The notes under the pieces: generated by a model
Told to the model about the DNA's origin: nothing
Seen by the model: only the letters and a program-made list of their open reading frames with translations
Databases searched by the model: none
Program-made: the position numbers and the translations under genes
Shown: positions 11,122-20,985 of the stretch, piece after piece
How positions within the stretch are numbered: the stretch's first letter is position 1
Layout: each line of letters begins with the position of its first letter
Assembly: GCF_020379485.1 (NCBI RefSeq)
Contig: NW_026014816.1
Coordinates: 1 to 64,000 of the forward strand
Source: Brassica napus
Taxonomy: Eukaryota > Streptophyta > Magnoliopsida > Brassicales > Brassicaceae
DNA: 64,000 nucleotides
Reading direction: 5' to 3'

Positions 11122-14100
11122 ATAGGACAGCTTCTTCGTCAATCCAATCAAACCAGAATGAATCACTTTGTAAGAAGCTTGATTTGGATACATAAAATGG
11201 TGGGGAAACACCAGGAAGTTGAATAAATCTAATAGGAGTTGGGATGAAGAAGTTATCCCACTTTCTAATCAGGTGATTCCAGTTTCCCAGTTTGGGAATA
11301 TGAAAGCTTCTTCGTCGTTCCAATCAAACCAGGATGAATCACTTTGTAAGAAGCTTGATTTGGATACATAAAGGTTGGAGAAACACCAGGAAGTTGAATA
11401 AATCTCATAGGAGTTGGGATGAAGAAGTTATCCCACTTTTTAATCAGGTGATTCCAGTTTCCCAGTTTGGGAATAGGACAGCTTCTTCGTCAATCCAATC
11501 AAACCAGGATGAATCACTTTGTAAGAAGCTTGATTTTGATACATAAAATGGTGGGGAAACACCAGGAAGTTGAATAAATCTCATAGGAGTTGGGATGAAG
11601 AAGTTATCCCACTTTCTAATCAGGTGATTCCAGTTTCCCAGTTTGGGAATAGGACAGCTTCTTCGTCGTTCCAATCAAACCAGGATGAATCACTTTGTAA
11701 GAAGCTTGATTTGGATACATAAAGGGTTGGAGAAACACCAGGAAGTTGAATAAATCTAATAGGAGTTGGAATGAAGAAGTTATCCCACTTTCTAATCAGG
11801 TGATTCCAGTTTCTCAGTTTGGGAATAGAACAGCTTCTTCGTCGTTCCAATCAAACCAGGATGAATCACTTTGTAAGAAGCTTGATTTGGATACATAAAG
11901 TGTTGGAGAAACACCAGGAAGTTGAATAAATCTCATAGGAGTTGGGATGAAGAAGTTATCCCACTTTCAAATCAGGTGATTCCAGTTTCCCAGTTTGGGA
12001 ATATGACAGCTTCTTCGTCAATCCAATCAAACCAGGATGAATCACTTTGTAAGAAGCTTGATTTTGATACATAAAATGGTGGGGAAACACCAGGAAGTTG
12101 AATAAATCTCATAGGAGTTGGGATAAAGAAGTTATCCCACTTTCTAATCAGGTGATTCCAGTTTCTCAGTTTGGGAATAGGACAGCTTCTTCGTCGTTCC
12201 AATCAAACAACGATGAATCACTTTGTAAGAAGCTTGATTTTGATACATAAAGTGTTGTAGAAACACCAGGAAGTTGAATAAATCTCATAGGAGTTGGGAT
12301 GAAGAAGTTATCCCACTTTCAAATCAGGTGATTCCAGTTTCCCAGTTTGGGAATAGGACAGTTTCTTCGTCAATCCAATCAAACCAGGATGAATCACTTT
12401 GTAAGAAGCTTGATTTGGATACATAAAATGGTGGGAAACACCAGGAAGTTGAATAAATCTCATAGGAGTTGGGATGAAGAAGTTATCCCACTTTCTAATC
12501 AGGTGATTCCAGTTTCCCAGTTTGGGAATAGGAAAGCTTCTTCGTCGTTCCAATCAAACCAGGATGAATCACTTTGTAAGAAGCTTGATTTGGATACATA
12601 AAGGGTTGGAGAAACACCAGGAAGTTGAATAAATCTCATAGGAGTTGGGATGAAGAAGTTATCCCACTTTCAAATCAGGTGATTCCAGTTTCCCAGTTTG
12701 GGAATAGGACAGCTTCTTCGTCAATCCAATCAAACCAGGATGAATCACTTTGTAAGAAGCTTGATTTTGATACATAAAATGGTGGGGAAACACCAGGAAG
12801 TTGAATAAATCTCATAGGAGTTGGGATGAAGAAGTTATCCCACTTTCTAATCAGGTGATTCCAGTTTCCCAGTTTGGGAATAGGACAGCTTCTTCGTCGT
12901 TCCAATCAAACCAGGATGAATCACTTTGTAAGAAGCTTGATTTGGATACATAAAGGGTTGGAGAAACACCAGGAAGTTGAATAAATCTAATAGGAGTTGG
13001 AATGAAGAAGTTATCCCACTTTCTAATCAGGTGATTCCAGTTTCTCAGTTTGGGAATAGAACAGCTTCTTCGTCGTTCCAATCAAACCAGGATGAATCAC
13101 TTTGTAAGAAGCTTGATTTGGATACATAAAGTGTTGGAGAAACACCAGGAAGTTGAATAAATCTCATAGGAGTTGGGATGAAGAAGTTATCCCACTTTCA
13201 AATCAGGTGATTCCAGTTTCCAGTTTGGGAATAGGACAGCTTCTTCGTCGTTCCAATCAAACCAGGATGAATCACTTTGGAAGAAGCTTGATTTGGATAC
13301 ATAAAATGGTGGGGAAACACCAGGAAGTTGAATAAATCTCATAGGAGTTGGGATAAAGAAGTTATCCCACTTTCTAATCAGGTGATTCCAGTTTTCCAGT
13401 TTGGGAATAGGACAGCTTCTTCGTCGTTCCAATCAAACCAGGATGAATCACTTTGTAAGAAGCTTGATTTTGATACATAAAGTGTTGGAGAAACACCAGG
13501 AAGTTGAATAAATCTCATAGGAGTTGGGATGAAGAAGTTATCCCACTTTCAAATCAGGTGATTCCAGTTTCCCAGTTTGGGAATAGACAGCTTCTTCGTC
13601 GTTCCAATCAAACCAGGATGAATCACTTTGTAAGAAGCTTGATTTGGATACATAAAATGGTGGAGAAACACCAAGAAGTTGAATAAATCTCATAGGAGTT
13701 GGGATGAAGAAGTTATCCCACTTTCTAATCAGGTGATTCCAGTTTCCCAGTTTGGGAATAGGACAGCTTCTTCGTCGTTCCAATCAAACCAGGATGAATC
13801 ACTTTGTAAGAAGCTTGATTTGGATACATAAAGGGTTGGAGAAACACCAGGAAGTTGAATAAATCTCATAGGAGTTGGAATGAAGAAGTTATCCCACTTT
13901 CTAATCAGGTGATTCCAGTTTCCCAGTTTGGGAATAGGACAGCTTCTTCGTCAATCCAATCAAACCAGATGAATCACTTTGTAAGAAGCTTGATTTGATA
14001 CATAAAATGGTGGGGAAACACCAGGAAGTTGAATAAATCTCATAGGAGTTGGGATGAAGAAGTTATCCCACTTTCAAATCAGGTGATTCCAGTTTCCCAG

Positions 14101-14986
14101 TTTGGGAATAGGACAGCTTCTTCGTCAATCCAATCAAACCAGGATGAATCACTTTGTAAGAAGCTTGATTTTGATACATAAAATGGTGGGGAAACACCAG
14201 GAAGTTGAATAAATCTCATAGGAGTTGGGATGAAGAAGTTATCCCACTTTTTAATCAGGTGATTCCAGTTTCTCAGTTTGGGAATAGAACAGCTTCTTCG
14301 TCGTTCCAATCAAACCAGGATGAATCACTTTGTAAGAAGCTTGATTTGGATACATAAAGTGTTGTAGAAACACCAGGAAGTTGAATAAATCTCATAGGAG
14401 TTGGGATGAAGAAGTTATCCCACTTTCAAATCAGGTGATTCCAGTTTCCCAGTTTGGGAATAGGACAGCTTCTTCGTCGTCAATCCAATCAAACCAGGAT
14501 GAATCACTTTGTAAGAAGCTTGATTTGGATACATAAAATGGTGGAGAAACACCAGGAAGTTGAATAAATCTATAGGAGTTGGGATAAAGAAGTTATCCCA
14601 CTTTCAAATCAGGTGATTCCAGTTTCCCAGTTTGGGAATATGACAGCTTCTTCGTCGTTCCAATCAAACCAGGATGAATCACTTTGTAAGAAGCTTGATT
14701 TGGATACATAAAGGGTGGAGAAACACCAGGAAGTTGAATAAATCTAATAGGAGTTGGAATGAAGAAGTTATCCCACTTTCTAATCAGGTGATTCCAGTTT
14801 CTCAGTTTGGGAATACAACAGCTTCTTCGTCGTTCCAATCAAACCAGGATGTATCACTTTGTAAGAAGCTTGATTTGGATACATAAAGGGTTGGAGAAAC
14901 ACCAGGAAGTTGAATAAATCTCATAGGAGTTGGGATGAAGAAGTTATCCCACTTTCAAATCAGGTGATTCCAGTTTCCCAGTTTGG
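11122..14986. repeat. CentBr-type 176-bp centromere satellite, block I (about 22 monomers)
   Basis: These are head-to-tail 176-bp monomers, each with AAGCTTGATTT, GAAACACCAGGAAGTTG, AAGTTATCCCACTTT and CAGTTTGGGAATAG segments. Variable sites are TTCGTCAATCC or TTCGTCGTTCC, CCCAG or CTCAG, TCTCATAGG or TCTAATAGG, and ACATAAAATGGTGG, AAAGGGTTGG or AAAGTGTTGTAG. A 7-monomer segment repeats at 1,231-bp distance (11444-11850 and 12675-13081). The block ends inside a monomer at copia A. No gene is present. The 76-residue open frames on the minus strand are a by-product of the repeat. Confidence 0.95.
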
Positions 14987-15076
14987 TGTTGAGTTGAGTT
15001 GATTATATTGGTATGGAGAGAAGAGGAGATGAAGAGGAGAAGAGATGGAGAAGCTTAGGGGGTTTGGGTATGAATG

Positions 15077-15121
15077 GTACGGACGTCCGTACAAGGCCGT
15101 ACATGGCCGTACCGTCCGTAC
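15077..15121 (+). promoter_or_regulatory. Phased GTAC array in copia A 5' LTR
   Basis: Five GTAC cores start at 15077, 15089, 15099, 15109 and 15118, spaced 12, 10, 10 and 9 bp. The second is TCCGTACAA, a full match to the TNCGTACAA consensus of plant SBP/SPL factors. It is repeated in the 3' LTR at 20511-20555. Confidence 0.6.
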
Positions 15122-15348
15122 CAAAGGTCTCGACCAAAACTTACCCAACTCGACCAAGTGAAACGGTAACAAAGGAGTGTTACCTTGGGGACTTAAGGAG
15201 AAGGGATCAGACCGTTGAGTGGATAAGGGAAGAGCGTGCCAGGCTGGAACAGGCTGTAAAGAGGCAAAGCGTGTGAGCCTTACCATCCAATCATCCGGAA
15301 AGCAACCTTGACTCTACATGCTTCAATAGTGCCCATTTCGCCTCTTGT

Positions 15349-15374
15349 AAACCCTAATGCTTTCTATATAAATA
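15349..15374 (+). promoter_or_regulatory. Telo-box plus TATA box, copia A promoter
   Basis: AAACCCTAA (15349-15357) lies 7 bp before TATATAAATA (15365-15374). Transcription should start some 30 bp downstream, in the CT-rich R/U5 part. Confidence 0.65.
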
Positions 15375-15552
15375 TGTAACCTCACTCATTAATAAGATCA
15401 ATCAGTTCGAGTCTCTCTAATCTCTTAGACTATGGTTTTCTCTTAGACTCTAAACGGCTCTTTCTAGTCTCTTAATCTTTCACAAACTTCTCTTAATCAC
15501 TTCCTAAACACTCTCTTTATTCTAATCACTCTAAAGATCTCTTAATCTCATA

Positions 15553-15568
15553 TGGTATCAGAGCCAGG
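15553..15568 (+). other. Primer binding site, copia A
   Basis: TGGTATCAGAGCCAGG directly follows the LTR with no spacer. It is complementary to initiator tRNA-Met. Confidence 0.88.
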
Positions 15569-15765
15569 TTCATTTGAATCTGGGGTTTGATCTTTAGAGA
15601 GTTACAAGCTAAACGTCTTTGAAGCTACACGCGAGTAGTCTTGAAGGTGTTGAAGCTGTGGTTCGTTCTAGTTGAAGCTGTGCTACGTTCTGTGGGTTTG
15701 CGTGATTCTAGACTCAAGGTTGGTGTGTACGAGATCCAAGATTCAAGTTTTCAAGTCAAGCAAAG

Positions 15766-18700
15766 ATGGAACAGGGGATGAACATGAGGATGAAGGTAGC
15801 GGTTACTTTCAAAGGTAGCAACTACCTTGTGTGGTCTCGGATGGTGAAGACTGCGGTGGGAAGTAAGGGTTTGTGGGGGCACATCACAACAGGGGAGGCT
15901 CCGAAACTCATTACTCAGGGAGGAGATCAAGAAGAGGTCTCCAATGAAGCGGCTGTGGAGAAATGGCAACAAGAAGACATGCTGGTGATGACGGTTCTAC
16001 ACGCATCCTTGGACCCAGCTATCTTGGATGCCTACAGCTACTGTGAATCAGCCAAGGAGCTGTGGGACACGCTGAAGAAGGTGTATGGGAACATTTCCAA
16101 CCTCAGCCGTGTGTTTGAAGTGAAGCTAGCGATCAACCGTCTTGCACAAGAGGACATGGAGTTCACTAAGCACTTGGGGAGGTTCAGGTCCTTATGGTCA
16201 GAGCTGGAGATGCTGAGGCCGAGCACAACTGATCCAGATCAGTTGAATGAGAGGCGCGAGCAAGACAAGGTCTTTGGTCTGCTTCTCACACTGAACCCGG
16301 CCTACACCCAGCTCATCCAGCACATGTTAAGGTCAGACAAGCTTCCGGACCTTGAGGAGGTGTGTGCACAAATCCAAAGGGAGCAGGGATCTATGGGTTT
16401 GTTTGGAGGAAAGGGGGAGCTCTCTCTTGCCAATCAAGCAGCTCATGAGGATTCAACCGAGGCTCCACAAGCAAACAAGGCATCTCACGGGAAGTACGAG
16501 GACAGGAAGTTCAATGGCAACTGTGATCATTGCAAGAAGCATGGTCATAAGAAGAGCCAATGCTGGATACTGCACCCACACCTCAAGCCGGCCAAGTTCA
16601 TGAAGGAGCGTGAGGGAAGGGCAAATGTGACTGAAGGTTCAAGTGGAGCTGGCACCAGCAAGATCAGTGAAGTGGATGGGCTTGGAGGCAATGATGGGAA
16701 TGGGAAGTCTCTGGTGGCTTACACAGGCGCCTCAAGCTCCCGCAGCAATGATGACTACATCAAGAGATCAGACCTTGATGCCCTCTTCAAAATGCTAAAG
16801 GAAAACGGTAACACTTACGGTTATTCCTTTGGAGCTTCTATGATTGCATATAAGGATGATCACTTGATTAGAGAACTAGTAGAACGGTTAGAAGCTAGGA
16901 ATGGGTATAGACATGCTCACATTGCTAGAACTGATAAGATGCATCCATCACTTAGTAATCTATGCCATAATGCTAAACGAGTAAGTAAACCATTGATTGT
17001 TGATTCTGGTGCATCACATCATATGATAAGTGATGAAAACTTGATTAAGGATATAGAACCTACACATGGGCATGTGATGATAGCAAATGGGGATAAGATA
17101 CCCATTAGAGGAATAGGAAAGCTTAAGCTGTTTAACAAAGAATCTAGAGCTTTTTACATGCCTGAATTCACATCAAACCTATTATCAGTGAAGAAATGTA
17201 CTAATGATTTACAATGCAATGTTATCTTTAGTCCTAATGATGTGAAGTTTCAGGATATTGAGAGCAGCAGATTGATTGGGAAAGGGGTGACTAAGGGAGA
17301 TCTCTATATGCTTGAAGAACTCACTTCTGTTCCTGATTATAGTTGCTCGTTTACTTCTGCTTCTTTGTTGAATAAAAATGCATTGTGGCATGCTAGAGTA
17401 GGACACCCTCATGTTAAAGCTTTGAACTTAATGGTACCAGGTGTTGTGTTTGAGAACAAAGATTGTGAAGCTTGTATTTTAGGCAAGCATTGTAGAACTG
17501 TGTTTCAAAAGTCTACTACCGTTTATGATAATTGCTTTGATCTAATTCACTCAGATGTGTGGACTGCCCCTTGCTTATCTAGAGATAGTTATAAGTATTT
17601 TGTCACATTCATTGATGAAAAATCCAAATACACCTGGTTAACCTTAATTCAGACCAAAGATAGGGTACTTGATGCATTTAGGAACTTTCAAACTTATGTA
17701 ACTAACCATTATCATGCTAAGATTAAAATTTTGAGATCAGATAATGGAGGGGAGTACACGAGTCATGCATTCAAGCAACACCTATCACAACATGGGATCC
17801 TACATCAAACAAGCTGTCCTTATACTCCACAGCAAAATGGAGTGGCTGAGAGGAAGAATAGGCATCTCATGGAAGTGGCAAGGTCACTTATGTTTCAGAG
17901 TAATGTTCCAAAGAGATTTTGGAGTGATGCGGTTGCCACTGCTTGTTACCTGATAAACAGAACCCCAACCAAAGTTCTGAATGAGAAGGCTCCATTTGAA
18001 GTTCTGAACAGGTACAAGCCAGCTCTTGATTATTTGCGAGTCTTTGGATGCCTATGCTTTGTACTCAAACCAGGAGAGATGATCAACAAGCTAGAAGCAA
18101 GAAGCACTAAGGCTGTGTTCATAGGATACTCAGCTACACAGAAAGGATACAAATGCTATGATCCTATAGCAAGGAGAGTTCTTGTATCTAGAGATGTGAA
18201 GTTCTTGGAAGATAGAGGATACTATGAAGAAAAGAATCAAGAAGACCTGAAGGACTTAACATCAGACAAGGCCACCACCTTGCGGATCATTCTTGAAGGT
18301 CTTGGAATCAGTACATCCCAGGATCCAAGGAATCACGCAACTACACCTCCTGAAGTTGGTTCACCATCCCACCTTGATCATGAGGGAGGAGAGGAGCATG
18401 AGGAGCCTATGCAAGAGGCCAACCAAGATGAAGGAGGAGTAGAGAATGAAGGAGAAGAGAGCATAGGCTCGGATGGTCATGGACATGATCATGGTGTGAC
18501 ACAAACACCTTCTCAAGATGAAGTGGTAGAAGAACAACAGGAAGAAGAACCGGTTGTGCAGCCACTAAGAAGGAGTACAAGGATAAGGAAGGATCCTTCC
18601 AGTTGGGTAAACACGAGAGTGTACTACAATGCCCAAGCTGTGGAGCATCCTTCTCAAGCCGTGTGCTCCTTTGCTCAATATCCAGAAGCACATTGCGCTT

Positions 18701-20280
18701 TCATGGTAAACTTGGATGAGAATCACATCCCAAGAAGCTATGAAGAAGCAATGAAAGATAAAGAATGGAAGGAATCAGTTGGAGATGAGGCAGGAGCAAT
18801 GATCAAGAATGATACATGGTATGAGAGTGAGTTACCAAAAGGGAAGAAGGCTGTGACTAGTAGATGGATATTCACAATCAAGTACAAAGCGGATGGAAAG
18901 GTTGAGAGGAAGAAGTCAAGGCTAGTTGCAAGAGGTTTCACTCAAACTTATGGAGAAGATTACATAGAAACCTTTGCACCAGTAGCTAAACTCCACACAA
19001 TCCGGATTGTACTGAGCTTAGCTGTGAATCTTGGATGGGGGTTATGGCAAATGGATGTGAAGAATGCGTTTCTACAAGGTGAACTTGAGGATGAAGTGTA
19101 TATGCATCCACCTCCAGGCCTTGAACACTTAGTGAAGAGTGGAAATGTGTTGAGACTGAAGAAAGCCATCTATGGGCTGAAGCAATCACCAAGAGCTTGG
19201 TACAACAAGTTGAGTACTACTCTGAATGGCCGAGGCTTCAAGAAGTCTGAACTAGATCACACCCTCTTCACACTCACGACTCCCTCAGGTATGATTGCAC
19301 TTCTTGTGTATGTTGATGATATCATTATCACAGGGAGTGATAAGGAAGGTATCATAGCAACCAAGGAGTTTCTTAAATCCATGTTTGAGATTAAAGACTT
19401 GGGAGAAATGAAATACTTTCTTGGAATTGAGATATGTAGATCCAAGGAAGGTTTGTTCATGTCCCAAAGGAAGTATACACTTGATCTTTTGAAAGGTGCA
19501 GGTGCTTATGGAGGCAAGACAGCAAGGATGCCTATGGAGGATGGCTACAAAGTCCCACGAGAGGGGGAGATTGAAGACAGCAAACCTTATCAGGATCCTA
19601 AACTCTATAGAAAACTAGTTGGCAAATTGATTTATCTCACTATAACTAGACCTGACATTTGTTTTGCTGTGAATCAGGTGAGTCAACACATGCAAGTACC
19701 TAAGGAACATCATTGGCGCATGGTGGAGAGGATCTTGATGTATCTCAACGGCTCACCTGATCAAGGAGTATGGATGGGCTGCAATGGAAGCACTGAAGTG
19801 GTGGGATACTGTGATGCGGATTGGGCTGGTGATAGAGCAGACAGGAGATCAACCACAGGCTATTGCACATTCATTGGAGGCAACTTGGTGACTTGGAAGA
19901 GTAAGAAGCAGAAGGTGGTGTCTTGCTCAAGTGCAGAAGCTGAGTATAGAGCTATGCTGAAGCTCACCAACGAGTTAGTATGGATCAAAGGCATCTTGAA
20001 GCATTTGGAGATTGATCAAGCCACGCCAATGACCATGCATTGTGACAACCAAGCAGCTATCCACATTGCCTCCAACTCGGTGTTCCATGAGAGAACCAAG
20101 CACATTGAAGTTGATTGCCACAAGGTGAGGCAGATGATCATCTTAGGAGTCATCTTGCCATGCTACACAAGAAGTGAAGATCAGTTAGCGGATGTGTTCA
20201 CCAAGGCTGCAAGACAGAAGACAATGGAGTCCATTCACATACGGTTGGGCCTCATTGATCTTGGGAAGAGAAGGAGCTGA
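15766..20280 (+). CDS. gag-pol: Copia A Gag-Pol polyprotein (1504 aa, intact)
   Basis: This single frame encodes the proteins for copia reverse transcription and integration. The first ATG after a 200-nt leader is used. Gag occupies about residues 1-330 with the CCHC knuckle CDHCKKHGHKKSQC near 253. The protease active site DSGASHHM is near 412. Integrase follows, with GAG-pre-integrase H/C residues near 540, HSDVW near 590 and SDNGGEY near 658. RT has YVDDIIITGSD near 1182 and RNase H has DADWAGDRADRRS near 1350. The order integrase before RT is diagnostic of Ty1/copia. The length is normal for a single-ORF copia and no stop or frameshift is seen, so it may be active. The frame ends about 30 nt before the conserved hairpin. 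Confidence 0.95.
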   Translation: MEQGMNMRMKVAVTFKGSNYLVWSRMVKTAVGSKGLWGHITTGEAPKLITQGGDQEEVSNEAAVEKWQQEDMLVMTVLHASLDPAILDAYSYCESAKELWDTLKKVYGNISNLSRVFEVKLAINRLAQEDMEFTKHLGRFRSLWSELEMLRPSTTDPDQLNERREQDKVFGLLLTLNPAYTQLIQHMLRSDKLPDLEEVCAQIQREQGSMGLFGGKGELSLANQAAHEDSTEAPQANKASHGKYEDRKFNGNCDHCKKHGHKKSQCWILHPHLKPAKFMKEREGRANVTEGSSGAGTSKISEVDGLGGNDGNGKSLVAYTGASSSRSNDDYIKRSDLDALFKMLKENGNTYGYSFGASMIAYKDDHLIRELVERLEARNGYRHAHIARTDKMHPSLSNLCHNAKRVSKPLIVDSGASHHMISDENLIKDIEPTHGHVMIANGDKIPIRGIGKLKLFNKESRAFYMPEFTSNLLSVKKCTNDLQCNVIFSPNDVKFQDIESSRLIGKGVTKGDLYMLEELTSVPDYSCSFTSASLLNKNALWHARVGHPHVKALNLMVPGVVFENKDCEACILGKHCRTVFQKSTTVYDNCFDLIHSDVWTAPCLSRDSYKYFVTFIDEKSKYTWLTLIQTKDRVLDAFRNFQTYVTNHYHAKIKILRSDNGGEYTSHAFKQHLSQHGILHQTSCPYTPQQNGVAERKNRHLMEVARSLMFQSNVPKRFWSDAVATACYLINRTPTKVLNEKAPFEVLNRYKPALDYLRVFGCLCFVLKPGEMINKLEARSTKAVFIGYSATQKGYKCYDPIARRVLVSRDVKFLEDRGYYEEKNQEDLKDLTSDKATTLRIILEGLGISTSQDPRNHATTPPEVGSPSHLDHEGGEEHEEPMQEANQDEGGVENEGEESIGSDGHGHDHGVTQTPSQDEVVEEQQEEEPVVQPLRRSTRIRKDPSSWVNTRVYYNAQAVEHPSQAVCSFAQYPEAHCAFMVNLDENHIPRSYEEAMKDKEWKESVGDEAGAMIKNDTWYESELPKGKKAVTSRWIFTIKYKADGKVERKKSRLVARGFTQTYGEDYIETFAPVAKLHTIRIVLSLAVNLGWGLWQMDVKNAFLQGELEDEVYMHPPPGLEHLVKSGNVLRLKKAIYGLKQSPRAWYNKLSTTLNGRGFKKSELDHTLFTLTTPSGMIALLVYVDDIIITGSDKEGIIATKEFLKSMFEIKDLGEMKYFLGIEICRSKEGLFMSQRKYTLDLLKGAGAYGGKTARMPMEDGYKVPREGEIEDSKPYQDPKLYRKLVGKLIYLTITRPDICFAVNQVSQHMQVPKEHHWRMVERILMYLNGSPDQGVWMGCNGSTEVVGYCDADWAGDRADRRSTTGYCTFIGGNLVTWKSKKQKVVSCSSAEAEYRAMLKLTNELVWIKGILKHLEIDQATPMTMHCDNQAAIHIASNSVFHERTKHIEVDCHKVRQMIILGVILPCYTRSEDQLADVFTKAARQKTMESIHIRLGLIDLGKRRS

Positions 20281-20312
20281 TCCCCTTGGCTGTGAGGTCT
20301 TTACTCTTTTTC

Positions 20313-20353
20313 CCTTATCAAGGTTTTATCCCAATGGGTTTTCCTTGGTAAGG
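20313..20353 (+). other. Conserved post-stop hairpin, copia A
   Basis: Arms CCTTATCAAGG and CCTTGGTAAGG pair over 11 positions with one G-U. The loop is TTTTATCCCAATGGGTTTT. It starts 33 nt after the gag-pol stop. Confidence 0.78.
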
Positions 20354-20383
20354 TTTTTAATGAGGAAGATCTCATAGCTATCC

Positions 20384-20411
20384 AAGCTTAGGCTTTCACA
20401 AAGCTAAGCTT
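20384..20411 (+). other. Inverted repeat abutting polypurine tract, copia A
   Basis: Arms AAGCTTAGGCTTT and AAAGCTAAGCTT pair with one bulged G. The polypurine tract GAGGGGGAG (20412-20420) follows at once, then the 3' LTR. Confidence 0.75.
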
Positions 20412-20420
20412 GAGGGGGAG

Positions 20421-20985
20421 TGTTGAGTTGAGTTGATTATATTGGTATGGAGAGAAGAGGAGTTGAAGAGGAGAAGAGATGGAGAAGCTTAGGGGGTTTG
20501 GGTGTGAATGGTACGGACGTCCGTACAAGGCCGTACATGGCCGTACCGTCCGTACCAAAGGTCTCGACCAAAACTTACCCAACTCGACCAAGTGAAACGG
20601 TAACAAGGAGTGTTACCTTGGGGACTTAAGGAGAAGGGATCAGACCGTTGAGTGGATAAGGGAAGAGCGTGCCAGGCTGGAACAGGCTGTAAAGAGGCAA
20701 AGCGTGTGAGCCTTACCATCCAATCATCCGGAAAGCAACCTTGACTCTACATGCTTCAATAGTGCCCATTTCACCTCTTGTAAACCCTAATGCTTTCTAT
20801 ATAAATATGTAACCTCACTCATTAATAAGATCAATCAGTTCGAGTCTCTCTAATCTCTTAGACTATGGTTTTCTCTTAGACTCTAAACGGCTCTTTCTAG
20901 TCTCTTAATCTTTCACAAACTTCTCTTAATCACTTCCTAAACACTCTCTTTATTCTAATCACTCTAAAGATCTCTTAATCTCATA
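20421..20985 (+). repeat. 3' LTR of copia A
   Basis: The LTR is 565 bp, one base shorter than the 5' LTR, with a few substitutions. It ends CTCATA, followed by the TSD TTTGG at 20986-20990. Its TATA box is at 20798-20807 and its GTAC array at 20511-20555. Confidence 0.92.

Larger units (their letters stand above)
14987..15552 (+). repeat. 5' LTR of copia A
   Basis: The LTR starts TGTTGAGTTGAG and ends CTCATA. The end is TA, not CA, since the TSD on the other side begins only after CATA. It contains a GTAC array (15077-15121), a telo-box (15349-15357), a TATA box (15365-15374) and a CT-rich leader. Confidence 0.92.
14987..20985 (+). mobile_element. Copia A, complete Ty1/copia retrotransposon
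   Basis: The element is about 6.0 kb, with LTRs of 566 and 565 bp and TSD TTTGG (14982-14986 and 20986-20990) in the satellite. It has a primer site right after the 5' LTR, one long open frame, a polypurine tract (20412-20420) and both conserved 3' RNA structures. The two LTRs show about four differences by eye, so insertion is recent. It is almost identical to element H. Insertion into satellite fits Brassica centromeric copia elements (CRB has been described as such), but I cannot assign the family name by sequence search. Confidence 0.95.

Noticed and set aside
11444..13783. Repeated 76-81-residue open frames (MERRRS...) on the minus strand of the satellite
   Set aside because: They recur at multiples of the 176-bp monomer, vary with monomer indels and have no promoter or known domain. 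They are chance open frames of the repeat, also in blocks II-IV.
11122..14986. CRISPR-like array
   Set aside because: Monomers are contiguous 176-bp satellite units without unique spacers, in plant retroelement context.
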